Below the pieces are notes generated by a model. It was not told where the DNA came from, did no database searches, and saw only the letters and a program-made list of their open reading frames with translations. DNA of 60,297 bases, taken from the NCBI GenBank assembly GCA_036499025.1, contig DASYEM010000137.1, forward strand, positions 1-60,297, read 5' to 3'. Numbering within the stretch: the stretch's first letter is position 1; every line of letters starts with the position of its first letter. The DNA comes from Parvibaculum sp036499025. Lineage in GTDB: Bacteria; Pseudomonadota; Alphaproteobacteria; Parvibaculales; Parvibaculaceae. Of this stretch, positions 31,823-41,429 are shown piece by piece. The position numbers and the translations under genes were made by a program.

Positions 31823-32674
31823 ATGGTAGCCACGACGACATTGCGGCAAGGCCCGATTTCGGTGGTCGATTACCGGTGCGACACCGCGCCGGACGAGAAG
31901 CCCTATGTCGAACTGCATGGCGACCACTCCATCTCCTATGTGCGCATGGGAAGCTTTGGCTATGCCGCGCGCGGCGAGACCCATGAACTCATCGCCGGTT
32001 CGGTGCTGATCGGCCATCCGGGCGATGAATTCGTGTGCACGCACGATCACCACATTTGTGGCGATGAATGCCTCGCCTTTCACCTAACGCCCGAGATCGT
32101 CGATACGATTGGGGGCAAATCCGATGTCTGGCGAACGGGCGGCATCCCGCCCCTTCCCGAATTGATGGTGCTGGGCGAACTCGCACAAGCTGCCGCAGAA
32201 GGAGGCAACGATGTCGGGCTCGATGAAGTCGGGCTGATGTTCGCCTCCCGCTTCGTCGATATCGTCTCCGGCCAAAAGCGCAAAAATCGGAACGCGCCTG
32301 CGCGCGACCGCCGCCGCGCGGTGGAAGCCGCGATGTGGATGGACGTGCATTCAGACGAGGAAATCGACCTTGATGGCGCTGCAAAGGAAGCAGGCTTGAG
32401 CCCGTTTCATTTCCTGCGGCTCTTCTCCAACGTGCTCGGCGTGACGCCGCATCAATATCTCGTGCGTTCTCGCCTGCGCCACGCGGCGCGTTTGCTGGCC
32501 GATGATGCGGGTTCGATCACCGGCATCGCATTCGACGTCGGCTTCGGCGATTTGTCGAACTTCGTGCGCACCTTCCATCGGGCCGCAGGCGTTTCGCCCC
32601 GCACCTTCCGGCAAGCCGCCAAAGGCGACCGCAAGATTCTCCAAGAGAGACTGGCGGCCCTGTCCGTAAGGTGA
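31823..32674 (+). CDS. AraC-family transcriptional regulator
   Basis: This 283-aa protein has an N-terminal effector region (about 10–150, with VDYRCDTAPDEKPYVELHGD, histidines and CGDECLAFHL) and a C-terminal AraC double helix-turn-helix (about 175–275: LDGAAKEAGLSPFHFLRLFS, ITGIAFDVGFGDLSNFVRTF, ending GVSPRTFRQ). The ATG at 31823 is used because upstream frames start at TTG within the hemF–araC gap; its ribosome binding site is weak. A VOC-family protein follows 24 nt downstream and may be co-transcribed. The inducer and target are unknown. Confidence 0.85.
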   Translation: MVATTTLRQGPISVVDYRCDTAPDEKPYVELHGDHSISYVRMGSFGYAARGETHELIAGSVLIGHPGDEFVCTHDHHICGDECLAFHLTPEIVDTIGGKSDVWRTGGIPPLPELMVLGELAQAAAEGGNDVGLDEVGLMFASRFVDIVSGQKRKNRNAPARDRRRAVEAAMWMDVHSDEEIDLDGAAKEAGLSPFHFLRLFSNVLGVTPHQYLVRSRLRHAARLLADDAGSITGIAFDVGFGDLSNFVRTFHRAAGVSPRTFRQAAKGDRKILQERLAALSVR

Positions 32675-32698
32675 TCTCCAACGCAATCGGAGGTTCCC

Positions 32699-33055
32699 AT
32701 GTACGACCATATCGGCTTGAAAGTGAAAGACCTGAAGACCAGCACGCGCTTCTATAAAGCCGCGCTCGCGGGCCTTGGTCATATTCTCCATCCGGGCGAC
32801 GATTCCTATACAGGCTTCGGTCCGAAGGACGGCGCGTCGCTCTGGCTACACCTGAACGACAAGGCGAAAGGCGGCGCGCATATCGCCTTCCGCGCCGGAG
32901 ACCACGCCGCCGTCGATCGCTTCCATAAGGATGGGCTCAAAGCTGGCGGCAAGGACAATGGCGCGCCGGGCCTGCGCACCGATTACAGCCCGACTTATTA
33001 CGCCGCCTTCCTGATCGACCCCGATGGCAACAATGTCGAAGCTGTGTGCCTCTGA
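32699..33055 (+). CDS. VOC-family (glyoxalase/bleomycin resistance) protein
   Basis: This 118-aa single VOC domain protein has MYDHIGLKVKDLKTSTRFYK at the N-terminus with the first metal His, GAHIAFRAGDHAAVDRFHKD in the second beta-alpha-beta-beta-beta module and FLIDPDGNNVEAVCL at the end with the metal Glu. Such proteins act as dimers; the reactions range from isomerisation to dioxygenation or simple ligand binding. Nothing in the sequence sets the substrate. It is on the same strand as the AraC gene (24 nt apart), with GGAGG before its ATG. Confidence 0.88.
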   Translation: MYDHIGLKVKDLKTSTRFYKAALAGLGHILHPGDDSYTGFGPKDGASLWLHLNDKAKGGAHIAFRAGDHAAVDRFHKDGLKAGGKDNGAPGLRTDYSPTYYAAFLIDPDGNNVEAVCL

Positions 33056-33104
33056 TGGCCTTGGCGCCGTCGCCATCAAGAAAACGCTCGAAGGCCAATG
33101 AAGG

Positions 33105-33413
33105 TCAGCGAAGCAGTTCCGCAAGAACCGCCTCTCGCACCGACGGCACACAAAGCGCCACATATCCGGCAACATTCACGACCGCGATCAGATTGAGATA
33201 GGTGCGGAACGGCTCTTTCTGCGTTTTATGGCGCAGCTTTTGTTGCGCGTAGACCGCACCGAAAGCACCGCCGATGGCGGCGAGCGTCAGCAGCGTTTTC
33301 TCCGGCATGCGCCGGAGATCGCGCTCTGCGCATCTTTTATCCCAGGCGAAAGCGGCAAAGGCCACGCCGTTGATGACAAGCAGATAGAGAGCCAGCGTGG
33401 CGAGCATCGTCAT
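33105..33413 (-). CDS. DUF1294 membrane protein
   Basis: This 102-aa inner-membrane protein has a first helix (LATLALYLLVINGVAFAAFA), the conserved FAWDKRCAERDLRRMPEKTL, a second helix (LTLAAIGGAFGAVYAQQKLR), RHKTQKEPF and a third hydrophobic stretch (YLNLIAVVNVAGYVALCV). This is the DUF1294 pattern (DK...RR.PE, GG..G, RHKT.K..F). In other proteins this domain is fused to a cold-shock domain, which is lacking here. Its function is unknown. Its ATG overlaps the stop of the secreted protein upstream (ATGA). Confidence 0.85.
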   Translation of the reverse strand: MTMLATLALYLLVINGVAFAAFAWDKRCAERDLRRMPEKTLLTLAAIGGAFGAVYAQQKLRHKTQKEPFRTYLNLIAVVNVAGYVALCVPSVREAVLAELLR

Positions 33414-33946
33414 TTGCCGTCATAAGCGGCAATCTGGCGGAGCGTGCCGCGCATCATGCCGTGCTGGCCAAAATCCCATGTGCCGCCAAAGACAACGTCG
33501 TCGACGAGCCAGCCTCGGGGGCCATGCACCAGCGCCACCTTGTCGGTCCATGTCGTCGGCTTCGCGTCGCCCGCCTCCGCATAAGCGAGATTGACGTCGC
33601 AATAGGCCTTGTCGGATTCCGTGACGCAGGCGCCGAGCTTGTAGGAGGTCGCGCCTTCATAAAGCGAAGTGAAAAGATCGCCCTCAAACAGCGGCGGCTC
33701 TTCATTGTTGGTCTGTTTGGTGTGCAATTCATCCGCCGCGGCCGCCGCGTCGAGCAGCTTGCCGAGATCGGAGGAAACCAGCGGACTGATTTCCGCCCGC
33801 TGCTTTGCGTCGGGAATGCCGCGCGGCTTCATCTGGACATAAAGATCGTAAAATGCCGCCGTGCCCTTCGCGGGGCTGGCGTCGCCTGCGCAGGCAGGCA
33901 GCGAAAAGCCCGCGACGACAGAAGCCGCCAAAACCAGATGCCGCAT
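33410..33946 (-). CDS. Secreted protein of unknown function
   Basis: This 178-aa protein starts with a signal peptide (MRHLVLAASVVAGFSLPAC); a Cys follows at position 19, but Pro in the lipobox makes lipidation doubtful. The mature part has a helix with LGKLLDAAAAADELHTKQTN, a strand-rich half (YKLGACVTESDKAYCDVNLA) with two further cysteines that may form a disulfide, and WTDKVALVHGPRGWLVDDVV FGG-type strands resembling small DUF3828-like periplasmic domains. That resemblance is weak. It is translationally coupled to the DUF1294 gene by a 4-nt overlap and follows cca by 34 nt. Confidence 0.65.
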   Translation of the reverse strand: MRHLVLAASVVAGFSLPACAGDASPAKGTAAFYDLYVQMKPRGIPDAKQRAEISPLVSSDLGKLLDAAAAADELHTKQTNNEEPPLFEGDLFTSLYEGATSYKLGACVTESDKAYCDVNLAYAEAGDAKPTTWTDKVALVHGPRGWLVDDVVFGGTWDFGQHGMMRGTLRQIAAYDGK

Positions 33947-33980
33947 TTAAAGCCCCCAGCTTCAAAGTTTCAAACGACGA

Positions 33981-35225
33981 TCAATAAACCGTCGCCTGCA
34001 CCACAGCCTTCAAACGCTCGATGATCGAGAACTCGTCCTCGATGAAATCGGCATCGACCCACCACTCTTCGACCTCGCGCCGCACGCGGCCGATCTCAGG
34101 CCCCTCGGGCACGCCCGCCGCCTTTATCATTTGCCCCGTCAGCATGAAGTCCGGTTTCACCCAGCTGTCGGCCATGGCGAGCATGGCGCGCCACTGAAAT
34201 GTATTGTGGCCTTTGCGGTCTTCCGCCCAGCCCAACATGACGCGATCCTTGAACGTCTCGACGCCGATCAGATAGAGCGCCTTGCGCACTTCCTTGATCG
34301 ACAGATAGGCGACGATCTTGGTCTTGTCGGTCAACATCGCCGCGATCCTGTCGCGATCCTTGTTGGAGAGCTTGAGCCGCGCTGCCAGCGCCGCGACGCC
34401 CGCCGCATCGAGATCGAGCGTCGAGGCAAGCCTGAGCAGCGGATCGCTTCTGAAGAGCTGGTTCGCTTCAATATCGACGAGCTTTTCAAAACGGTCGAGG
34501 CGCGAAGCCTCGGGCAGCACGACCGAAAGAATGCCCGCCGCCGCCATCTGCCGGAACGCCGCGCCCGCATTGTCGGCGGCGGCGATTTTCAGCAATTCGC
34601 CCTGCACGCGCTCGCCCGAAAGCTGACGCAAACCCTCGCGTGCGTCGGCGCAAGCCTTGAGGCCCTCGGCATCGGGCTCGCCCGCGCCATACCAGGCATG
34701 GAAACGAAAGAACCGCAGCACGCGCAGATAATCTTCGGCGATCCGCGCCGGCGCCTCGCCAATGAAACGCACGCGCCGCGCCTCGAGATCGTCGCGGCCA
34801 GTCCCAAGCGGGTCGTGAACCGTGCCGTCGGCATCGGCATAAAGCGCATTGATCGTGAAGTCGCGACGTTTGGCGTCTTCGAGCCAATCGCCGGTAAAGG
34901 CAACATCGGCGCGGCGACCATCGGTCTTCACATCGACGCGCAAGGTTGTGATCTCGAAATGCCGCGTCGGCGTCACGGCGGTGATCGTCCCATGGTCGAG
35001 GCCGGTCGGCACGACCTTGATGCCCTTGGCGATGAGCAACGCGCTCGCCTGTTCCGGCGTCTCGGCCGTCGCAATGTCGATATCGCTGACCGGCTCACCC
35101 ATCAACTCGTTGCGCACCGCGCCGCCAACGAAACGCGCATTCGCTCCAAGCGCTTCCATCACCGAGCGCGTATCCGCTTCATTCAGCCAATCGGCCCGCG
35201 CCAGCATCTTTTCCGCGCTCATCAT
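33981..35225 (-). CDS. cca: CCA tRNA nucleotidyltransferase
   Basis: This 414-aa class II nucleotidyltransferase adds or repairs the 3'-CCA of tRNAs. The head domain shows ARFVGGAVRNELMGEPVSDI with the catalytic aspartates D48 and D50 in SDIDIAT, then AKRRDFTINALYADADG, FIGEAPARIAEDYLRVLRFF and the neck/body helices. The start is ATGATG; either ATG could be used, the first forming an ATGA overlap with the NUDIX stop. It lies in the conserved alphaproteobacterial block DUF1285–NUDIX–cca. The length matches the CCA-adding rather than the poly(A) polymerase form, though the two classes are hard to separate by eye. Confidence 0.93.
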   Translation of the reverse strand: MMSAEKMLARADWLNEADTRSVMEALGANARFVGGAVRNELMGEPVSDIDIATAETPEQASALLIAKGIKVVPTGLDHGTITAVTPTRHFEITTLRVDVKTDGRRADVAFTGDWLEDAKRRDFTINALYADADGTVHDPLGTGRDDLEARRVRFIGEAPARIAEDYLRVLRFFRFHAWYGAGEPDAEGLKACADAREGLRQLSGERVQGELLKIAAADNAGAAFRQMAAAGILSVVLPEASRLDRFEKLVDIEANQLFRSDPLLRLASTLDLDAAGVAALAARLKLSNKDRDRIAAMLTDKTKIVAYLSIKEVRKALYLIGVETFKDRVMLGWAEDRKGHNTFQWRAMLAMADSWVKPDFMLTGQMIKAAGVPEGPEIGRVRREVEEWWVDADFIEDEFSIIERLKAVVQATVY

Positions 35226-35875
35226 GCCACTCCCTCGAAACCTTCCTTGGCGAAAATCCGGTCATACATGTTCTTCAACATGCCCGCCGTCGCGCCCCAG
35301 ATATAATGTCCATTATAGGGCATCGCGTAGTATTCGCGCTCTTTCCCGCGCCATGTGGCCTTGTGACGCTCATGGTTTTTCGGGTCCATCAAAAAGGCTA
35401 GCGGCACCTCGAAAACCTCGGCCACCTCGCCCGCATAAACCGTCAGCGTGAAGCCGGGCCGGACGAAGCCGACGACGGGCTGGATGCGAAAGCCGGTCCC
35501 CGTCTCGTAAGTATCGAGAAAACCCGCCACTTCGACGAAATCGGATTTGAGGCCAACCTCTTCGTCAGCCTCGCGCAACGCCGCCTGATCCGGCGTCTCC
35601 CCGACCTCAATCTTTCCACCCGGAAAAGCCACCTGTCCCGCATGATTGCCGAGCGTGTCGGCACGCCGCGTCAGCAGCACGCTGGGCCCTTCTGGATGCT
35701 CGATGACAGGCACCAGAACGGCGGCGGCGCGCAACACCGGCACCTGATCCCGCTCAGCCCATTCGAGCGGCGACAGGTCGCCGTCGCCCCGCATCACCTT
35801 GGGGCCCAGCAACTCTTCCAGCGAAGGCGGCTGCCGGTCCACGCGGGCGAGAATAAGGTCGCGATAATTTTTCAT
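35222..35875 (-). CDS. NUDIX hydrolase, CoA pyrophosphatase type
   Basis: This 217-aa protein carries a complete Nudix box: GGKIEVGETPDQAALREADE followed by EVGL (GX5EX7REUXEEXGU), preceded by LLTRRADTLGNHAGQVAFPG, the 'LxxHxGQvaFPGG' motif of the NudL/CoAse subfamily (UPF0035). It therefore probably cleaves CoA or acyl-CoA to 4'-phosphopantetheine and 3',5'-ADP. A long N-terminal extension (LEELLGPKVMRGDGDLSPLE) is normal for the alphaproteobacterial members. It overlaps cca by 4 nt and follows DUF1285 by 15 nt. Confidence 0.9.
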   Translation of the reverse strand: MKNYRDLILARVDRQPPSLEELLGPKVMRGDGDLSPLEWAERDQVPVLRAAAVLVPVIEHPEGPSVLLTRRADTLGNHAGQVAFPGGKIEVGETPDQAALREADEEVGLKSDFVEVAGFLDTYETGTGFRIQPVVGFVRPGFTLTVYAGEVAEVFEVPLAFLMDPKNHERHKATWRGKEREYYAMPYNGHYIWGATAGMLKNMYDRIFAKEGFEGVA

Positions 35876-35890
35876 GCGAAGAACGACGGC

Positions 35891-36505
35891 CTAAAAGGCC
35901 ATCTCCTCCGCCAGCATGAAGGGGAAGAAGACGCCGCCCGACCAGACGCCGAACCAGCTTTTGCCGTCGCGTTCCTCTTCCGTCCCCAACTCGACGAGAT
36001 CGTAGAAGACCGCGCGGTTGATCAGCGCCTCAAGCCGCGCCCGGATATGGACATAAGGCGCGGGCTCGCCGGTCGCTTCATCGACAACGAAGCGGATCGG
36101 ATGGTCCGCCCCCGCCGCTGCGCTGTCACCGACGCTTGTCGTGAAGGTCAGCACCTGATCGCGGCCCTTCCCTTCGGCCGTCATGGCGACAGCGAGGAAC
36201 GGCGCATCCTCGACCCTGATCCCCACCTTCTCGACCGGCGTCACCAGATAGTATTTTCCGTCCTCGTCGTGACGCAAGATGGTTGAGAAGAGCCGCACCA
36301 GCCGCTCCCGCCCGATCGGCGTGCCCATATAGAACCAGGTCCCGTCGCGGGCGATTCGCATGTCGATATCGCCGCAGAAGTCGGGATTCCACAGATGCAC
36401 CGGCGGCAGCCCGCGCGCCTTTTTGCCCTCGCTTTCGGCAGCTGAAAGCAGACCGGCGGGCGCGCCTTTCGCGCCGTCTTGTTGTTTTTGTGTCGGCGAG
36501 GCCAT
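35891..36505 (-). CDS. DUF1285 family protein
   Basis: This 204-aa soluble protein has a variable N-terminus (about 30 residues), then the DUF1285 core with PPVHLWNPDFCGDIDMRIAR, GTWFYMGTPIGRERLVRLFS, RHDEDGKYYLVTPVEKVGIR and APFLAVAM. The WFGVWSGGVFFPFML C-terminus is also typical. The function is unknown; the known structure of a member shows two beta domains. It is the first gene of the leftward DUF1285–NUDIX–cca run and faces moxR across 141 nt, an arrangement seen in many alphaproteobacteria. The ATG at 36505 is preferred over the TTG one codon upstream. Confidence 0.88.
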   Translation of the reverse strand: MASPTQKQQDGAKGAPAGLLSAAESEGKKARGLPPVHLWNPDFCGDIDMRIARDGTWFYMGTPIGRERLVRLFSTILRHDEDGKYYLVTPVEKVGIRVEDAPFLAVAMTAEGKGRDQVLTFTTSVGDSAAAGADHPIRFVVDEATGEPAPYVHIRARLEALINRAVFYDLVELGTEEERDGKSWFGVWSGGVFFPFMLAEEMAF

Positions 36506-36646
36506 CAATCGTCGCTTCCCTGATGCTTTACCGCGTGAGCGGCCATATTATCGCCACCGGACCACCGGCCAATAATGCCAATATAAGGTGGAGACTCGGA
36601 AACGCGCGCCTTCGCGAGAGCGACGGCACATCCTATACTTAGGTCA

Positions 36647-37642
<996 letters not shown>

Positions 37643-37653
37643 TCGTAAAAGCC

Positions 37654-38601
37654 ATGCGGCTTCCCTTCCAGCCGGGCGCAACTCCACCAGCGGCGGGCCT
37701 GCGCGAGCAGGCCGACACGCTGGCCGAAGCCCTGCCGCCGCTCGTCGCGGAAGCCGAGCGCGTCGCCAACACCGTCGCCCAAGGCGTGCATGGCAGGCGG
37801 CGCATCGGCATGGGCGAAAGTTTCTGGCAATTCCGCCGCTTTCGCGAAGGCGACACGGCGGCTTCCGTCGATTGGCGTCACTCGGCTCGCTCGCGGCATT
37901 TGTTCGTGCGCGAAACCGAAGTCGAGGCCGCCGAAAGCGTCTGGATCTGGCGCGACGGCTCACCCTCGATGGACTACGCCTCCGAGTTTGCCCTATCAAC
38001 CAAGAAAGACCGCGCCACGGTTTTGGCGCTGGCGCTCACCTCTCTTCTTATCCAGGGCGGCGAGAGCGTCGCGGCGCTTGGCGGCGGCGTCCCGCCATCG
38101 GGCGGACGCGCCGCGCATCGGCGCATGGCGCATATGTTGCTCGACGCGCCCGACACCAACGCGACGGCCACCGGCCTTGAAAGCCTGCCGCCGCCCGAAC
38201 ATTTGCCGCGCTATGCCCAGATCGTCCTCATCAGCGATTTTCTCTCGCCCGCCGAAGACATCGTCTCGCGCATCAAGGGCTATGCGGCGGACGGCATTCG
38301 CGGCCATCTCATTCAGGTGCTCGATCCGGCGGAGGAAGATCTGCCCTTCACCGGCCGCACCGAATTTGAAGGCGTCGAGGAAGATTTGCGCCTGATGATC
38401 GGGCGCGCCGAAAGCTTGCGCAAAGCCTATCACGCGCGCCTCGCGCTTCACCGCAACCGCATCATGCAAGCGGCCCAGCGCATCAACTTCACCTTTGCCA
38501 CCCATCGCACCGACCGCGCGCCGCATACTGCCCTGCTGGCGCTTTACGGTGCGTTGTCGGGCGCCATCGACGCGCGCAAGCCGCCGCGACCGGGGGCCTG
38601 A
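37654..38601 (+). CDS. DUF58 domain protein
   Basis: This 315-aa protein has the DUF58 signature GMGESFWQFRRFREGDTAAS followed by VDWRHSARSRHLFVRETEVE (residues about 50–90) and a VWA-like alpha/beta remainder in which IWRDGSPSMDY keeps a DxSxS-like metal site (D-G-S-P-S). It lacks obvious membrane segments. DUF58 proteins are coded with MoxR ATPases and are thought to be their substrates or adaptors. It begins 11 nt after moxR and ends 3 nt before the DUF4159 gene. The exact role is unknown. Confidence 0.88.
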   Translation: MRLPFQPGATPPAAGLREQADTLAEALPPLVAEAERVANTVAQGVHGRRRIGMGESFWQFRRFREGDTAASVDWRHSARSRHLFVRETEVEAAESVWIWRDGSPSMDYASEFALSTKKDRATVLALALTSLLIQGGESVAALGGGVPPSGGRAAHRRMAHMLLDAPDTNATATGLESLPPPEHLPRYAQIVLISDFLSPAEDIVSRIKGYAADGIRGHLIQVLDPAEEDLPFTGRTEFEGVEEDLRLMIGRAESLRKAYHARLALHRNRIMQAAQRINFTFATHRTDRAPHTALLALYGALSGAIDARKPPRPGA

Positions 38602-38604
38602 TCC

Positions 38605-41427
38605 GTGCTGCAATTTGGTCCCCTCGCCTTCGCAACGCCATGGATGCTCTTCGGCCTCGCTTTGCTGCCTGCGATCTGGTGGCTGCTGCGCATCAGTCCG
38701 CCCCTGCCCAAGCGCGTGCGGTTTCCCGCAATCCGTCTTCTGATCGGTCTGGCGAGCGAAGAAGAAACGCCCGCCCATACGCCTCTCTGGCTTCTCATTC
38801 TCCGCTCGGTGCTCGCATCCCTCATCGTCATCGCCCTTGCCGACCCTCTGTGGAATCCGGCGCCGACGGTCGCGGGCTCCGGCCCGCTGCTCATCGTCGT
38901 CGACAATGGCTGGGCTTCGGCCACGCATTGGCGCGAGCGCACCAACGCCATGGACGCGTTGATCGCGGGCGCGCGCCGCGACAACCGTCCTGTACTCGTT
39001 GTCGGCACCGCGCAGACAGCAACCGTGCCCCCGCTCGATTTTGAATCCGCCGATGACGGCGCGGCACGCGCCCGCGCCTTGCAGCCGCTGCCGATTGCGC
39101 CGGATCGCGCCGCCCTTCTCGCGCGCCTTCAAACCGCAACCGCTCTGCCGAAAAATCCGCAGACCGTCTGGCTAAGCGACGGCTTCGATTACGGTCAGGC
39201 CAGCGCCTTCTCATCGGGCCTCTCCGAAATTGCCGGCGGCGCGGGCCTCGAAGTGCTGGAGCCGCGCGCGGGCGAACTCGCCCTCGCCTTGTTGCCCCCC
39301 GCGCCCGAGGGCGGCGAATTCGTTGCGAACGTCATCCGCGCACCGGATAGCGCGGCCCGCACCGGCGACCTTCATGCACTGAACGCCGAAGGCGGCGTGT
39401 TGGGCGATGCCTCCTTTGCTTTTGCCGGCGGCGCGACAAAGGCCGAAGCCCGTTTCGCTTTGCCGCTCGAATTGCGCAATCGCGTCGCGCGCATCGACAT
39501 AGCCGGCGAAACATCGGCAGGCGCGACCAGCCTTCTCGACGAGCGCTGGCGCCGCCGCACCGTCGGCCTCGTCTCGGGTTCATCCACCGAACAGGCGCAA
39601 CGGCTTCTCTCCGATCTCTATTACCTCGAGCGCGCCATCTCGCCCTATGCCGAGCTTCACCACGCAACCGCGCAAGGATCGCAAAGCGATATCGGCAAGC
39701 TTCTGTCCTCGCCGCTCTCGGTGCTGATCCTCGCCGATGTCGGCACCTTCACCGCCACCGACCGCAGCGAACTTGCGAAATGGGTCGATAAGGGCGGCGT
39801 GCTGGTCCGCTTCGCCGGGCCGAAACTGGCAAGCCAGGAACACGCATTGTCGACCGACGAGTTAATGCCCGTGCCGTTGCGCACCGGCGGCCGCGCGCTG
39901 GGCGGCGCTCTGTCATGGACCAACCCGCAGCATCTCGCGCCCTTCGACGCGGACAGCCCTTTTTATGGCCTCGCGCTTCCCAACGACGTCACCGTGACCC
40001 GTCAGGTCTTGGCCGAACCGACCATTGATCTCGCAAGCCACACATGGGCGCGCCTGCAAGACGGCACGCCGCTCGTCACCGCCGCGTCGCGCGGCAAGGG
40101 ACGCGTCGTTCTCTTCCATGTCACAGCCAACAGCGAATGGTCGAACCTGCCGCTCTCCGGCCTCTTCGTCGATATGCTCCGCCGCGTCATCGGCCTCTCA
40201 CAAGGCGTCGCCGCGACACCCGGCAATACAAGCGCGACCGAGGCTACGCTCTCCCCCGTCCGCTCGCTCGACGGCTTCGGCCGCCTGACCTCGCCGCCCG
40301 CCACCGCAACGCCCGTTCCCGCCGCGACCTTCGATGCGACGCCGATCACCCCGCGCCATCCACCGGGACTCTATGGCCCCGCCGACGGGCCCCGCGCGCT
40401 CAATCTCGTCAAAGCCGACACGAAGCTCACGCCGCTCGACACGCTGGCCGGCGTCACGTCGCGCCATCCCTTCGCCGAAACGGCTGAAACACGGCTCCGC
40501 CCCGTTGCACTGGCGCTGGCACTCATCCTCATCATCGCCGACGGCATCGCTGCGCTCTATGTGACGGGCCTCTTCGACACGACGCCCATTCGCCGCCGCC
40601 GTCGCGGCGCGAACATTCTGCCCGCCCTGGCGCTGGCGCTCGGCGCATTGACGTTGATGCACGCCCCTTCCGCTCGCGCGGCGGACGCCGATAGTTTTGC
40701 GATCGACGCCGCCAACCAGACGCGCCTCGCCTATGTCGTCACCGGCGACAATGCCGTGGACGATATAAGCCGCGCCGGCCTCGAAGGTCTTTCTGACGCG
40801 CTACGTGCACGCACCTCCTTCGAGCCCGCCGAACCGATGGGCGTCGATATCTCGCGCGACGAGCTCGCCTTCTTTCCCCTGCTCTACTGGCCGATGACGC
40901 AAGGCCAGGAAAACCTTTCCGCCGACACGCTGGCGCGCATTAACACCTATATGGAAAACGGCGGCGTCATTCTTTTCGACACCCGCGATCAGGACCGCAC
41001 CTTGAGCGGCATGACCGGCCCCGGCGCGGAAACCTTGCAGCGCCTGATCGGCAAGCTCGATCTGCCCGCATTGCAGCCCGCGCCCAAAAATCATGTGCTG
41101 ACGAAATCCTTCTACCTCATCCATGATTTCCCGGGCCGCTGGGCCGGCGGCCAAATCTGGCTCGAAAGCTCCGACGCGACAGTCGATGAGCACGGCGGGC
41201 GCTCCAATGACGGCGTCTCCCCGATCATCGTCGGCTCCAATGACTATGCCGCCGCCTGGGCGCGCGACGCATCGGGACGTCCGATGTTTCCCTGCAATCC
41301 GGGCGGCGAAATGCAGCGCGAAATGGCGCTGCGCTTCGGCGTCAATCTCGTGATGTATGCGCTGACCGGCAATTACAAATCCGATCAGGTGCATGTCCCC
41401 GCGCTGCTCGAACGGCTGGGGAATTGA
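38605..41427 (+). CDS. BatA-like membrane protein with C-terminal DUF4159
   Basis: This 940-aa inner-membrane protein starts at GTG. The N-terminal BatA-type region has helices at about 10–28 and 65–83 around LPKRVRFPAIRLL. A long periplasmic alpha/beta region (90–630) follows with a glutamine-amidotransferase-like fold (SVLILADVGTFTATDRSELA). Two further helices (about 633–655, 670–690) precede the DUF4159 domain (695–935: RLAYVVTGDNAVDDISRAGL, LLYWPMTQGQENLSADTLAR, NGGVILFDTRDQ). Only 3 nt separate it from DUF58. The fusion is standard in alphaproteobacteria. The topology suggests a membrane complex with the VWA protein encoded next. The function is unknown. Confidence 0.88.
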   Translation: MLQFGPLAFATPWMLFGLALLPAIWWLLRISPPLPKRVRFPAIRLLIGLASEEETPAHTPLWLLILRSVLASLIVIALADPLWNPAPTVAGSGPLLIVVDNGWASATHWRERTNAMDALIAGARRDNRPVLVVGTAQTATVPPLDFESADDGAARARALQPLPIAPDRAALLARLQTATALPKNPQTVWLSDGFDYGQASAFSSGLSEIAGGAGLEVLEPRAGELALALLPPAPEGGEFVANVIRAPDSAARTGDLHALNAEGGVLGDASFAFAGGATKAEARFALPLELRNRVARIDIAGETSAGATSLLDERWRRRTVGLVSGSSTEQAQRLLSDLYYLERAISPYAELHHATAQGSQSDIGKLLSSPLSVLILADVGTFTATDRSELAKWVDKGGVLVRFAGPKLASQEHALSTDELMPVPLRTGGRALGGALSWTNPQHLAPFDADSPFYGLALPNDVTVTRQVLAEPTIDLASHTWARLQDGTPLVTAASRGKGRVVLFHVTANSEWSNLPLSGLFVDMLRRVIGLSQGVAATPGNTSATEATLSPVRSLDGFGRLTSPPATATPVPAATFDATPITPRHPPGLYGPADGPRALNLVKADTKLTPLDTLAGVTSRHPFAETAETRLRPVALALALILIIADGIAALYVTGLFDTTPIRRRRRGANILPALALALGALTLMHAPSARAADADSFAIDAANQTRLAYVVTGDNAVDDISRAGLEGLSDALRARTSFEPAEPMGVDISRDELAFFPLLYWPMTQGQENLSADTLARINTYMENGGVILFDTRDQDRTLSGMTGPGAETLQRLIGKLDLPALQPAPKNHVLTKSFYLIHDFPGRWAGGQIWLESSDATVDEHGGRSNDGVSPIIVGSNDYAAAWARDASGRPMFPCNPGGEMQREMALRFGVNLVMYALTGNYKSDQVHVPALLERLGN

Positions 41428-41429
41428 TT